From the NCBI RefSeq assembly GCF_001637225.1, contig NZ_LVJI01000054.1:304779-368778 (forward strand): a DNA stretch of 64,000 nt, in the 5' to 3' direction. Positions 7,308 through 16,474 of the stretch are shown in pieces. Source of the DNA: Paenibacillus antarcticus. Lineage in GTDB: Bacteria; Bacillota; Bacilli; Paenibacillales; Paenibacillaceae. Under the pieces are notes generated by a model. The model did not search any database. It was not told the origin of the DNA and saw only the letters and a list, made by a program, of their open reading frames with translations. Numbering within the stretch: position 1 is the stretch's first letter; each line of letters starts with the position of its first letter. The position numbers and the translations under genes are program-made.

Positions 7308-9380
7308 ATGAAAAAAAGATGGATATGGATGCTGAGCGTTGCTATTGCGGTAACACCGATTGTCCCAACAGCTGCGCTAGCTTCTAGTAGTGAAGTTGTA
7401 ACAACAAATCAGGTACTGGCGAAGATCGCTTCTGAGAAAGCGGCGCTACTTACCGAAAAGTACGGTACGATCAGCGTACAGTATGCATTGATCGACAATG
7501 GCAAGATTACAGTGTCGGGCCAGACAGGCTTAAACGACATAGAAGGGAATATCCCTCTCACCAAAGAAACCATGTATGGTATCGGATCGACGAGCAAGAT
7601 GTTTACGGCAGCTGCCGTCATGAAATTGGTAGATGTGGGCAAAATCAATCTAGATACCCCCTTAGTGGAGTACATAAATGATTTCAAGATGATAGATGAT
7701 CGTTATAAGCAAATTACGCCCCGAATGCTTCTGAACCATTCTTCTGGACTTCAAGGGTCGACTCTGGGTAATGCTTTTCTGTTCAATGATAATGACACGT
7801 ATGCACACGATAATCTACTGGAGCAGTTGTCTACACAGCGTTTGAAAGCTGACCCGGGAGCATTCTCTGTTTATTGTAACGATGGATTCACTCTGGCTGA
7901 GATTCTGGTAGAAAAAGTAAGTGGAATGAAATTCACGGCATTCATTCATCAAAATTTTACCCAACCGTTAGAAATGAACCATACGAAAACGTCACAAGAC
8001 ATATTAGAACCAAGCAAACTGGCTGGACTATATTATCCAGGGGTTCTTGAGCAGCTTCCGAATGAAACTATTAATGTAATAGGAACGGGTGGAATCTATT
8101 CTACTGCCGAGGATATGGTGCGTTTCTCGCAAATTTTCACAAAAGAAGAGAATGGTATCCTCTCAGACAAAGCGGCACGGACAATGGAACAAGAGGAATA
8201 CAAAAAGGGGTTGTGGACCAAAGAAGCGGATAATTCGATTGACTTTGGGCTTGGCTGGGATAGTGTAAGGTTGTTTCCGTTTAACGACTATAAAATAAAG
8301 GGCCTCAGCAAAGGGGGAGACACGATTCTGTATCATGCTTCCCTTGTAGTGCTTCCAGAGCAGAACATGGCTGCTGCAGTTCTATCGTCAGGAGGTAGTA
8401 GTTCGACGAACGGACTTCTGGCTAACGAACTTCTTCTACAAGCTATGAAAGAGAAGGGCACAATCAAAGACATTATACCGGAGAAATCATTCGTCATTCC
8501 TGTCAAGGCTGACATGCCTAACGACATCACAAAGTACTCCGGCTATTATGGTACTACCAATCAACAAATTAAAGTTGCTATAAAGGATGGAGAGCTATCA
8601 TTATCGGTACCTAGTATTCCCGAATATCCTGAACAAAAATATATGTACACCTCGGAAGGGTCTTTTGTTAACCCAGAAGGATCCTCGAAGATCAGTATTG
8701 TAACTGAAAAAAATGGTCGAACCTACCTGTGGAATAGAGAATATGCATCCGTTCCTGAGTTGGGACAATTGGCTCTATCTCATTATTTAGTTGAGAAGTT
8801 GGAGATCAATAAGCTATCTCAAGAGACAGAAGCTATATGGGCAATGAGAGAAGGGGAAACGTATTACCCTGTGAGTGAGAAGTTCAGTTCTCTCATTTAC
8901 ATGATTATTAACCCAACAATCCAGATTACCCGTGCCAAAGATTTGAAAGGTTATCTAGGAGACAAAAAAATTACAGGCCCCGATACTGCTGAAAGCCAGC
9001 ATCAAATTCCTGCCATGGGAAGCCGGGATACGGCTGAATATCGTTTTTACATGAAGGACGGTATAGAGTACCTCGAGGCAGCTGGAAGCTTGTATGTCAG
9101 TGAGGATAAAGTATTGCCACTCTATAATGGGAAACAATCTAAGGTAACTGTCCAAACGGATGGCAACGCCAGATGGTATAGCGTATCCAAAGCAGTTGAA
9201 GGTAAGAAGATGACCGTAGTGATGCCAGAACAAGGAGCATTTGCGGTATACGACGGTAAAGGAACATGCGTGAATTACTCCTTGATCAGCGGAAATAATG
9301 AAGTTGTTCTCCCTGAGAACGGAACGGTTGTATTTGCTGGTAAGGCTGGCTCTTCATTTAACATTTCGTTGAAGAAGTAG
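7308..9380 (+). CDS. Secreted beta-lactamase-family serine hydrolase (class C / PBP4*-like)
   Basis: The 690-residue product has a signal peptide (MKKRWIWMLSVAIAV through ALAS) and a serine beta-lactamase/DD-peptidase fold over about residues 35-390. Catalytic motifs are the SxxK tetrad S94-T-S-K97 in GIGSTSKMFTA and YCN at residue 189. The third motif appears as KGGDTILYHAS instead of the usual HTG or KTG. Residues of about 400-690 form a C-terminal extension, probably beta-rich, of unknown role. Such proteins are usually esterases, D-aminopeptidases or peptidoglycan-related hydrolases and seldom true beta-lactamases. The ATG at 7308 is chosen over an upstream frame extension because AAGGAGGT sits seven bases before it and the signal peptide then starts correctly. 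A strong terminator follows. Confidence 0.85.
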   Translation: MKKRWIWMLSVAIAVTPIVPTAALASSSEVVTTNQVLAKIASEKAALLTEKYGTISVQYALIDNGKITVSGQTGLNDIEGNIPLTKETMYGIGSTSKMFTAAAVMKLVDVGKINLDTPLVEYINDFKMIDDRYKQITPRMLLNHSSGLQGSTLGNAFLFNDNDTYAHDNLLEQLSTQRLKADPGAFSVYCNDGFTLAEILVEKVSGMKFTAFIHQNFTQPLEMNHTKTSQDILEPSKLAGLYYPGVLEQLPNETINVIGTGGIYSTAEDMVRFSQIFTKEENGILSDKAARTMEQEEYKKGLWTKEADNSIDFGLGWDSVRLFPFNDYKIKGLSKGGDTILYHASLVVLPEQNMAAAVLSSGGSSSTNGLLANELLLQAMKEKGTIKDIIPEKSFVIPVKADMPNDITKYSGYYGTTNQQIKVAIKDGELSLSVPSIPEYPEQKYMYTSEGSFVNPEGSSKISIVTEKNGRTYLWNREYASVPELGQLALSHYLVEKLEINKLSQETEAIWAMREGETYYPVSEKFSSLIYMIINPTIQITRAKDLKGYLGDKKITGPDTAESQHQIPAMGSRDTAEYRFYMKDGIEYLEAAGSLYVSEDKVLPLYNGKQSKVTVQTDGNARWYSVSKAVEGKKMTVVMPEQGAFAVYDGKGTCVNYSLISGNNEVVLPENGTVVFAGKAGSSFNISLKK

Positions 9381-9425
9381 TTCATTGAATTGTTGGTTTA
9401 ATCGTAGTAAAGGCTATTTTATATA

Positions 9426-9476
9426 AAGAACACCGGTAACTTTGAGCAACCTCAAAAATACCGGTGTTCTTTTTTA
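9426..9476 (+). terminator. Bidirectional terminator between convergent genes
   Basis: A 12-bp perfect stem (AGAACACCGGTA, 9427-9438 with 9459-9470) has T runs on both strands. It serves the serine hydrolase gene and the histidine kinase gene facing it. Confidence 0.85.
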
Positions 9477-9519
9477 TTTGTATGAGCTTTAATGTCGTTA
9501 GTCGTAAATTACTTTTCAT

Positions 9520-11295
9520 TCAGCTCTTAATGGTAAGATCATCTTCACCCCAAATTAGGCGAATGACAGTGCCTTTTCCCAAAGCCGTATCTACGATAAT
9601 TTGACCACCCATGGCTTCGATTAGCCCTTTGGATACGGCCATACCAAGACCTGTACCGTTCGAAGTCGAAGAGGTATTGGTTCCTCGGTAGTATCGCTCA
9701 AACAATCGATTTGCAGTATTTACATCCATACCCGTACCGTTGTCAGCGAATTGGATAGTATGTCCTATACCACCTTTGTCTGGCATAAGTGAGACAGTAA
9801 GTATCGTATCTGGTGGATTATGGAGAAGGGCGTTGGCTATTAAATTGTTAATGACCCTCTCCAACCAAGGTGTATACAGATTAACAGTGATGTCGATAGG
9901 AGAAGGATTGTAGACAATGGCTTCTTTCTTGTAAAAAGGGTTAGTTGCCGCTTGATTTAACGCTTTCTGTAACCAGTTATTGAGCTCGATCTCCTCGGAC
10001 TCTGGCGGTCGGACACCGCTCTTCAACCGATAACTCATCGCAAGATCATTAATCAGCATATCCATATGTGCAGACTTCTCCAACATTGTACCCGAGAACT
10101 TACGAATCTCTTCTGCCGTCCATTCATATTGCGGTTCAGCAAGCAAGTGCGCATAGCCTTTAATCGAAACGAGAGGCGTTTTCAGATCATGGGTTATTCC
10201 AGCAATCCATTCTTCCCTCATATTATCCGTTTGCTGACGCAATGCCTGATCTCTTTGTAAGGTGCCTGAGAGCTTGTCTATTGAATACATAACGTCAGCA
10301 AAAATTCGGTAACGACGCTTCCATTTTCCTGAACGCATCCGGCTGCGGTGAATGCCTCTATGATCTACTGGCTCTTGGTATACAGCATTACCGAGATCGT
10401 CGAGCCATGTGAGGATATGAAGCAACGGGACGCCAAACCGATGTGCCTGCCATAGTGAGAGCAAGAGAAATGACAATAATATAGTTGAGAACATTACAAA
10501 TATACCGATGAATATCGTTCTCGCTTCAGCAGATAAATACCAACTATCGCTTATAGGCTTGCCAAAAGCATTTGGAAGACTGACGACCCAGGTAAGTTCG
10601 CTTTCATTAACATATACGGAGGATAGATGGAAGCCGTATCTTTCGTTGTACATTGTGCGTAGAGCAAGCTCCTGAAGTGTATAGGTGTTCGGTGCAGATG
10701 CAGGTCGATTGAAGGCAGCTAGTTCGGAGCCATATGCATCTAGTAATTGAACGTAACCGTTAAGATGCTTAAGGCGTGTGGTTACTTCGTTAGGTAACAT
10801 CAGAATTCCATTAGAAGTTAATGACCCTTGACTACTTACTTGTTCTAATAACGTGCCCATATCATTAGACACGCCATATAACAATGTAAATGTTCGACCG
10901 TCCTTCTCTTGGATCCATAGATAGATCTGATAGGGGAAAGGCTTGGCGCCTGTCCAATAGGAGAGGAACTCGCCTGGCGCATATTTCTTTGGCACATCCT
11001 TCGGTGCATTGTAGGATTGCTCAACTTGACCGTTCTCATCAAGACTTTGCAGCCATCCGCCGTTTTTCTTTACCTGTTCAAGCAAATGAGGGTCAAAACG
11101 AATGCCCTCCTTATCTAGTTCGGAGGACTCCACAAGCTGAGCTAATCCAACAGAAGCAAAATCTTGGGAGATGAGGGTATCGTTTAAGCGACCCAAAATC
11201 CAAAAAAGCGTAACTGCAGCAATAAGAAGCGCGAATGCACCGGCGGTAGCTAGCTGAAGCACGAATCTTATCGTTAGTTTCCGTTTGATGTTCAT
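9520..11295 (-). CDS. Two-component sensor histidine kinase
   Basis: The 591-residue membrane kinase has transmembrane segments near residues 12-35 and 255-280 that flank an extracytoplasmic sensing domain of about 220 residues. The HisKA domain has the phosphoacceptor H369 in the context GITHDLKTPLVSIKGY, and a C-terminal HATPase domain shows N (VINNLIANAL), DNGTGMD and GTGLGMAVSKGL boxes. It autophosphorylates on histidine and passes phosphate to the adjacent response regulator. The ATG at 11295 overlaps the regulator stop as ATGA, implying translational coupling; the TTG at 11313 would extend into the regulator and is less likely. The signal sensed is unknown. The pair is divergent from an M23 lipoprotein gene, so cell-envelope control is a fair guess. 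Confidence 0.9.
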   Translation of the reverse strand: MNIKRKLTIRFVLQLATAGAFALLIAAVTLFWILGRLNDTLISQDFASVGLAQLVESSELDKEGIRFDPHLLEQVKKNGGWLQSLDENGQVEQSYNAPKDVPKKYAPGEFLSYWTGAKPFPYQIYLWIQEKDGRTFTLLYGVSNDMGTLLEQVSSQGSLTSNGILMLPNEVTTRLKHLNGYVQLLDAYGSELAAFNRPASAPNTYTLQELALRTMYNERYGFHLSSVYVNESELTWVVSLPNAFGKPISDSWYLSAEARTIFIGIFVMFSTILLSFLLLSLWQAHRFGVPLLHILTWLDDLGNAVYQEPVDHRGIHRSRMRSGKWKRRYRIFADVMYSIDKLSGTLQRDQALRQQTDNMREEWIAGITHDLKTPLVSIKGYAHLLAEPQYEWTAEEIRKFSGTMLEKSAHMDMLINDLAMSYRLKSGVRPPESEEIELNNWLQKALNQAATNPFYKKEAIVYNPSPIDITVNLYTPWLERVINNLIANALLHNPPDTILTVSLMPDKGGIGHTIQFADNGTGMDVNTANRLFERYYRGTNTSSTSNGTGLGMAVSKGLIEAMGGQIIVDTALGKGTVIRLIWGEDDLTIKS

Positions 11296-12032
11296 AATTG
11301 TTGGGAACTCCAAGTTTCTGCTTGTACAAGCTTATACCCAAGTCCTCTAACGTTAACGATAAAGATCGGGTATGCAGGGTCAGGCTCAATCCTTTCCCTG
11401 ATGCGATGAATATGAACCATGACCGTGTTGTCATCGTGTAGTGCTTCTTCCCCCCAGACGCTTTCATATAACTCGCTTTTACTGAAAATCCGATTAGGAT
11501 TCTTGCATAAGAAGAGCAACAACTGAAAGACTAGCGCTGGACAGGCTACCACCGTTTGATCAACGCGAAGCATGCCGGCTGTTTCATCAACCAAGAAATG
11601 TCCATAGTCATACATCACGTTTCTTTTGTTAGAATGCTGTACTTTAGCTACATGCTTAGCTCCTAGGTAACGCCTTAAATGCGAGCGTATCCGTGCAATA
11701 ACTTCCATCGGATTAAATGGCTTGGTAATGTAATCATCGCCGCCTACAGCAAATCCAGTCAGCTTATCAAAGTCAGATTCTCGTGCAGTTAGAAATAAGA
11801 TTGGAGCATCCGTCGTTTGACGGAGAAATGGACAAATTTCGATTCCGCTACGTCCTGGTAAGAGGACATCTAATATGATCAAATCATAGATTTTCGCTTC
11901 GCATGCAGCGATTGCTGCTTCACCAGTCATGACCGTATCTATATTCGTATATCCTTCCTTACGAAGGACAGTCAACATGAGTTCAAGAATGGATTGCTCG
12001 TCATCGACAAGTAGAATTTCCGCAGTGTTCAT
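11292..12032 (-). CDS. OmpR/PhoB-family response regulator
   Basis: The 246-residue protein has a receiver domain (residues 1-120) with acidic pocket D10-D11, phosphoacceptor D55 in LIILDVLLPG, T/A at the LFLTARE strand and K near YITKPF. A winged-helix DNA-binding domain (about 145-240) contains the recognisable ESVWGEEALHDDNTV and HIHRIRERI segments and ends GLGYKL. The ATG at 12032 is preferred because AAAGGA is nine bases upstream; a longer frame back to 12065 would add a non-conserved N-terminus. It heads the two-gene operon with the kinase and is divergent from the M23 lipoprotein gene, a likely target. Confidence 0.92.
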   Translation of the reverse strand: MNTAEILLVDDEQSILELMLTVLRKEGYTNIDTVMTGEAAIAACEAKIYDLIILDVLLPGRSGIEICPFLRQTTDAPILFLTARESDFDKLTGFAVGGDDYITKPFNPMEVIARIRSHLRRYLGAKHVAKVQHSNKRNVMYDYGHFLVDETAGMLRVDQTVVACPALVFQLLLFLCKNPNRIFSKSELYESVWGEEALHDDNTVMVHIHRIRERIEPDPAYPIFIVNVRGLGYKLVQAETWSSQQL

Positions 12033-12147
12033 GTTCTCATTCCTTTCTTCACCATAGTCGTTCATTCCATCATATCATGATTTCTTGGACGCGAACGAGG
12101 CGCTACCTTAACGGAAGCTTAATTGTCCCCTGAAGTCATAGATGAGA

Positions 12148-12164
12148 GTTAAGACATCGTTAAG
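12148..12164 (+). promoter_or_regulatory. Direct GTTAAG repeats, possible response-regulator binding site
   Basis: Two GTTAAG hexamers at 12148-12153 and 12159-12164 have an 11-base period in the 182-base gap between the regulator and the divergent M23 gene. OmpR-family proteins often bind direct repeats with this spacing. The function is inferred. Confidence 0.35.
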
Positions 12165-12214
12165 TTTGCGTTATACGGGACCTAAGAATGGTTTGTTAGA
12201 ATTAGGGAGACAAA

Positions 12215-13258
12215 ATGGTATTTAAAAATATGGGGGTTCTGGAGATGAACAAGATGACTAGAAAGAACAGGCTGGATCTCATCCACTATAGCAAAACAGT
12301 ACTGGCAGTTAGTGCGCTAGTAGCTATCATAACGGCATGCGGTGGAGAAAATACGGCAATAACAACAGAAAAACCAACAGAAACAACGAAGGTTGAGGTG
12401 CAAACAATGAAGCCAGAGGAAGTACCTGTGGAACTCCTTGATGGGAAGTATGCGAAAGTATATGCCTATTTTAGTGATGAGTTCAAACAACAGTTGAGCG
12501 AAGTTGATTTTGTAAGTATGGCGCCAGATTTACTAAAGGGCATTCATTCGTTCAAGCAGGCCTCGGTCATGCAGCATAATGGTGGCGATCAACGTTCATG
12601 GATAAGCAATTCAGGTAACATGGGACTGACTAGTATTTTTGATGAAAAAGGAGCCATATCGGGACTTCTGGTCAAGGAGTTGATTTCTTTTCCAGAAACG
12701 GACAATCGCCTGACTAATATTAAATACAATTGGCCCTTGAGCGGGGAGTGGTATATTGTCTGGGGTGGAACGAATGTCCTAGTTAATTACCACTACGAAC
12801 ATGAAAGTCAGCGATATGCCTATGACATTGTGCAGAGTAAGGACGGCTATTCCTATAAAGGCGATCCATTGAAAAATGAAAGTTATTATGCATTCGGTCA
12901 ACCCGTTCTTGCACCAGCAGACGGAACCGTGGTCTCGATCGTAAATGATATTCCGGATAATGAGCCCGTTGGCGTGATGAACGAAAAAATACCTGCTGGT
13001 AATGAGATTGTTATTGACCATGGCGGAGAATATAGCGTACTGGCTCATCTGAAGAAAGGTTCCGTTAAAGTTAAAGTAGGCGATAAGGTGAGTAGCGGTG
13101 AGGAAATCGGTTTGCTTGGCAATTCAGGCAATTCTAGCGAAGCGCATCTTCATTATCAGGTGTCAGACGGTGCAGAACTATTCAAGTCTCGTTCGATTAA
13201 TATTAATTGGAAGGAAGGGATCACCCCTGTGCAAGGAGAGATTGTAAAGGCCGAATAA
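12215..13258 (+). CDS. M23-family peptidase lipoprotein with DUF3887-like N-terminal domain
   Basis: The 347-residue protein carries a late lipobox (AIITAC, Cys near residue 42) after a hydrophobic stretch, so it should be anchored to the outer face of the membrane. Residues of about 70-170 resemble a DUF3887 domain, a predicted substrate-binding or stability module. The C-terminal M23 domain keeps HESQRYAYD (first zinc histidine and aspartate) and EAHLHYQV (HxH). M23 enzymes are zinc endopeptidases that cut peptidoglycan cross-links. The ATG at 12215 has AGGGAG seven bases upstream. It is divergent from the two-component system, which suggests control by it. The next gene, an alpha/beta hydrolase, follows after 80 bases and could be co-transcribed. 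Confidence 0.85.
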   Translation: MVFKNMGVLEMNKMTRKNRLDLIHYSKTVLAVSALVAIITACGGENTAITTEKPTETTKVEVQTMKPEEVPVELLDGKYAKVYAYFSDEFKQQLSEVDFVSMAPDLLKGIHSFKQASVMQHNGGDQRSWISNSGNMGLTSIFDEKGAISGLLVKELISFPETDNRLTNIKYNWPLSGEWYIVWGGTNVLVNYHYEHESQRYAYDIVQSKDGYSYKGDPLKNESYYAFGQPVLAPADGTVVSIVNDIPDNEPVGVMNEKIPAGNEIVIDHGGEYSVLAHLKKGSVKVKVGDKVSSGEEIGLLGNSGNSSEAHLHYQVSDGAELFKSRSININWKEGITPVQGEIVKAE

Positions 13259-13338
13259 TTTAATGAAGAAATTTATTGGTACGAATCTTATTAATGGATG
13301 AATACAAACGAAACAAACATCAGGAAGGAAATTCAATT

Positions 13339-14286
13339 ATGAAAAAAATGCTTAAATTTATACTTATATCAATAGGAGCAATCCTTGTAGCAATAGGTGT
13401 TTTTCTAGCCATTGTGTATACCGTTAATATTGTCTGCAACAAAGTGGAGAACGGTAAAATAGAATCTTATGGTCAGCTTGTATCCGTAGATGGAAAAAAT
13501 ATGAATGTTACGATTCAAGGCAAAGGCGAAGAAACAGTTGTACTCATACCAGGTTATGGAACAGGAGCGCCAGGTATTGATTTTAAGCCACTCGTAGAAG
13601 AGCTAGCTCCATTTTACAAAGTAGTCGTGATTGAGCCTTTTGGTTATGGATTAAGTGATGTATCAGACAAAGAGCGAACCATTGAAAATATTGTAGCTGA
13701 AATTCATGAATGTTTACAAAAACTTAATATTAATCGTTACACGCTGATGGGTCACTCCATTGCTGGAATTTACGGATTAGAATATGTGAACAAATATGAA
13801 TACGAAGTGAGTGCATTTGTCGGGATTGATAGCAGTGTTCCAACGCAAGGTGGTACGGATGATGAGTACCCGACAGGAATTTATAAATTCCTCAAAAAAT
13901 CAGGTTTTTACAGATTGATAATGAAACTAGCCCCAGACCAACATATTGCACTAGCAGTTGATGATACAACGAGAGAACAAATTAGAATAATTTCTCTTAA
14001 GAACGCAATGAACCCAAATATCATAAGTGAAGGGGAAAATTTCCAACATAATTTTAAAGCTGCCGAAACCTTTAAATTCCCGTCAAATCTTCCTGTTATA
14101 TTCTTTTTAGAAGAGAATAATACGGATGTTGAAGGATGGATACCTCTGCATGAAGAACAGATAAAGAATTCTGTGAACGGAAAATTAATAGAACTTGAAG
14201 GGGGACATTATTTACATCATACTAAATCAAAAGAAATCGTTGAAAACTTTAGGAGCTTTATCGAAGAAGTAGAATCTAACAAGTAG
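13339..14286 (+). CDS. Membrane-anchored alpha/beta hydrolase
   Basis: The 315-residue protein has an N-terminal transmembrane anchor (about residues 5-29) followed by an alpha/beta-hydrolase fold. The oxyanion-side sequence VVLIPGYGTGAPG, the nucleophile elbow GHSIAG and the late catalytic histidine region LEGGHYLHH are visible, and an acid residue probably lies in FFLEENNTD. The substrate is unknown; family members include esterases, lipases and haloperoxidase-like enzymes. The ATG at 13339 is chosen because AGGAAGGA lies nine bases upstream. A longer frame from 13276 lacks such a site and would disturb the anchor. The gene follows the M23 lipoprotein and ends at a good terminator. Confidence 0.82.
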   Translation: MKKMLKFILISIGAILVAIGVFLAIVYTVNIVCNKVENGKIESYGQLVSVDGKNMNVTIQGKGEETVVLIPGYGTGAPGIDFKPLVEELAPFYKVVVIEPFGYGLSDVSDKERTIENIVAEIHECLQKLNINRYTLMGHSIAGIYGLEYVNKYEYEVSAFVGIDSSVPTQGGTDDEYPTGIYKFLKKSGFYRLIMKLAPDQHIALAVDDTTREQIRIISLKNAMNPNIISEGENFQHNFKAAETFKFPSNLPVIFFLEENNTDVEGWIPLHEEQIKNSVNGKLIELEGGHYLHHTKSKEIVENFRSFIEEVESNK

Positions 14287-14300
14287 ATTATTGAAAAATT

Positions 14301-14350
14301 CAAGAGTCGGACAATTCACAGCGTATTGTGAATCGTTCGACTCTTTTTAT
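14301..14350 (+). terminator. Terminator after the alpha/beta hydrolase gene
   Basis: A long stem from AAGAGTCG (14302-14309) to CGACTCTT (14338-14345) includes an inner ATTCACA/TGTGAAT match, followed by T residues. The remaining stretch to 14596 shows no convincing gene; a 69-codon frame there lacks coding character. Confidence 0.8.
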
Positions 14351-14596
14351 ATCAAGAAACAGAATAATAGAGATATGCAAAGCTATATAGGCGGCAATTT
14401 ATCAAAAGATATGCTCAAAAAAAGGTCTTATTATATACGCTCTGGTAAAGAGACACGATACGATAAATTGCCGGGCTTCAAACACACGCTAAGTTTATAA
14501 CCAATTGATATTGTTTAATTAAATGGTATAGCTGTACTTTTTTGTAACAAACAAAATATAGGTTATGAACAAGGTTGAGATGAAAAACCCTATTAA

Positions 14597-14655
14597 GTTT
14601 GACAACCTGTATATACAGGTGTAAGATTCTATCTTGTATATACAGGTTGTCAAAC
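14597..14655 (+). promoter_or_regulatory. Trehalose operon promoter with paired TreR-like operators
   Basis: Two 21-bp arms (14597-14617 and 14635-14655) are exact inverted copies. Each contains the palindromic core TGTATATACA, which matches the TreR operator type of Bacillus. A -35 box TTGACA (14599-14604) and a -10 box TAAGAT (14622-14627) are 17 bases apart. The first core therefore fills the promoter spacer, and the second lies just downstream of the -10 box. The core centres are 27 bp apart. Bound TreR would block the polymerase until trehalose-6-phosphate releases it. Confidence 0.8.
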
Positions 14656-14704
14656 AAAACCTAATGTATTCATTGCTGAAGATTGGTAATTTTATTATTT
14701 CACA

Positions 14705-14718
14705 TGTACACGTTTACA
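14705..14718 (+). promoter_or_regulatory. cre-like CcpA site upstream of treC
   Basis: TGTACACGTTTACA matches the cre consensus TGWAANCGNTNWCA at all but one position. It lies between the promoter and the treC ribosome binding site, where CcpA would act as a roadblock when preferred sugars are present. Confidence 0.5.
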
Positions 14719-14740
14719 TAACATCTAGGAGGGACTATAA

Positions 14741-16444
14741 ATGCTAAATGCGTCTAAAGAACAGTGGTGGCGGAAATCAACTGTATATCAGGTATATCCC
14801 AAGAGCTTTAAAGATACTACTGGTAGCGGTACAGGGGATATCAAGGGGCTAATCGGAAAGCTCGATTATCTGCAGGAACTGGGAATTGATATTGTATGGT
14901 TGCAACCGATCTATGTATCTCCGCAAAATGATAACGGTTACGATGTTGCGGATTACCGTCAGATCGATCCTGATTTCGGGACGATGGAAGATTTTGAGGA
15001 ACTGATGAAAGAATTGAAGAAACGCGGTATGCATCTGATGACAGATATTGTTGTCAACCATTCTTCCACGGAACATCAGTGGTTTCAGGAGGCAAAGAAA
15101 TCAAAGGACAACCCATATCGCAATTATTATATCTGGAGAGATCCTGCTCCGGGTGGTGGCGTACCTAATAATTGGCAGTCGAAGTTCGGTGGGTCAGCAT
15201 GGCAATTCGAGGAGACTACAGGACAGTATTTTCTTACCCTATTTGACAAGACACAAGCAGATCTGAACTGGGAATATGAGAAGGTTAGACAGGAAGTTGC
15301 AGATCTAATGATCTTTTGGGTGGAGAAGGGTGTCAAAGGGTTTAGGATGGATGTAATCAACCTGATCTCTAAGGATCAGAACTTTCCTGATGATGACGGA
15401 AGTATTGCTCCCGGTGACGGTCGGAAGTTCTATACAGATGGTTCACGGGTTCATGAGTATATTAAGGAGCTGTATGCGAAGGTTTTCGGACCGTACGACC
15501 TTGTAACTGTAGGCGAAATGTCATCAACTACGCTGGAACATTGCATACGTTATTCCAACCCACAGGAAGAAGAGTTCTCGATGACCTTCAATTTCCATCA
15601 CCTGAAGGTGGATTATAAGAATGGACAGAAGTGGGAACTGAAGCCATATGATTTTGAAGAACTGAAAGGATTGTTCACTAAGTGGCAGACCGGAATGCAG
15701 TCTTCAGGTGGCTGGAATGCACTATTCTGGAATAATCATGACCAACCGCGTGCGTTATCCCGGTTCGCTAATGATGGAGAATACCGCACAGAAAGCGCTA
15801 AGATGCTAGCTATAACATTGCACGGACTACAGGGTACCCCTTATGTATATCAAGGTGAAGAGATTGGGATGCCCAATCCCGACTGGCACGATATTAGCGA
15901 ATTCAATGATATTGAATCAACAAATATGTACCGAATTCTACAGGAGCGAGGGCTTACCAGTGTAGAAGCAATGACAGTCTTACGGGAACGCTCACGCGAC
16001 AATTCCCGGACCCCGATGCAGTGGGATGATACTGAAAATGCTGGATTCACAAGTGGTAAACCTTGGCTCAAATTAGACGAAAGATATCCGGAAATTAATG
16101 TTAAACGAGAACAGGAGAATGCTGATTCAATTCTTTCACATTATAAAAAACTGATTCAACTACGGAAGCAGGAGTCTGTTATAACTGAAGGTTTCTTCAA
16201 AAGACTGGATGATCAGCACCCTGAAATTTTCGCCTATGCACGAATGACGGATTCAGAAACGCTTATTATCGTTTCCAATTTCAGTAGCAAGCAGACATCA
16301 TTTACTTTTGCAGAGGATTTCTGGACCCCCCGTGCAGAAGGCAGAGATACGGAATTACTAATCGGCAATACCCACCAGTCTCCTTCATGGGGAAAGACAC
16401 TTGAACTCATGCCCTATGCGTCTTATATGTGGATTATCCGATAG
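14741..16444 (+). CDS. treC: Alpha,alpha-phosphotrehalase (trehalose-6-phosphate hydrolase)
   Basis: The 567-residue cytoplasmic GH13 enzyme splits trehalose 6-phosphate into glucose and glucose 6-phosphate. The N-terminal signature WWRKSTVYQVYPKSFKD is typical. The catalytic residues are D204 (GFRMDVINLI), E259 (TVGEMSS) and D334 (NNHDQPR), and MTDIVVNHSSTEH gives conserved region I. The length matches the family. It is the first gene of the operon (called treA in Bacillus subtilis), 31 bases before treP, and has a TAGGAGGGA ribosome binding site. Induction by trehalose via TreR and catabolite repression are indicated by the upstream sites. Confidence 0.96.
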   Translation: MLNASKEQWWRKSTVYQVYPKSFKDTTGSGTGDIKGLIGKLDYLQELGIDIVWLQPIYVSPQNDNGYDVADYRQIDPDFGTMEDFEELMKELKKRGMHLMTDIVVNHSSTEHQWFQEAKKSKDNPYRNYYIWRDPAPGGGVPNNWQSKFGGSAWQFEETTGQYFLTLFDKTQADLNWEYEKVRQEVADLMIFWVEKGVKGFRMDVINLISKDQNFPDDDGSIAPGDGRKFYTDGSRVHEYIKELYAKVFGPYDLVTVGEMSSTTLEHCIRYSNPQEEEFSMTFNFHHLKVDYKNGQKWELKPYDFEELKGLFTKWQTGMQSSGGWNALFWNNHDQPRALSRFANDGEYRTESAKMLAITLHGLQGTPYVYQGEEIGMPNPDWHDISEFNDIESTNMYRILQERGLTSVEAMTVLRERSRDNSRTPMQWDDTENAGFTSGKPWLKLDERYPEINVKREQENADSILSHYKKLIQLRKQESVITEGFFKRLDDQHPEIFAYARMTDSETLIIVSNFSSKQTSFTFAEDFWTPRAEGRDTELLIGNTHQSPSWGKTLELMPYASYMWIIR

Positions 16445-16474
16445 AACTAAACAATGAAGTGAAGGAGCGTTAAT

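Noticed and set aside
14291..14500. 69-codon open frame after the alpha/beta hydrolase
   Set aside because: It lies across the terminator hairpin, has no ribosome binding site and has no recognisable protein character.
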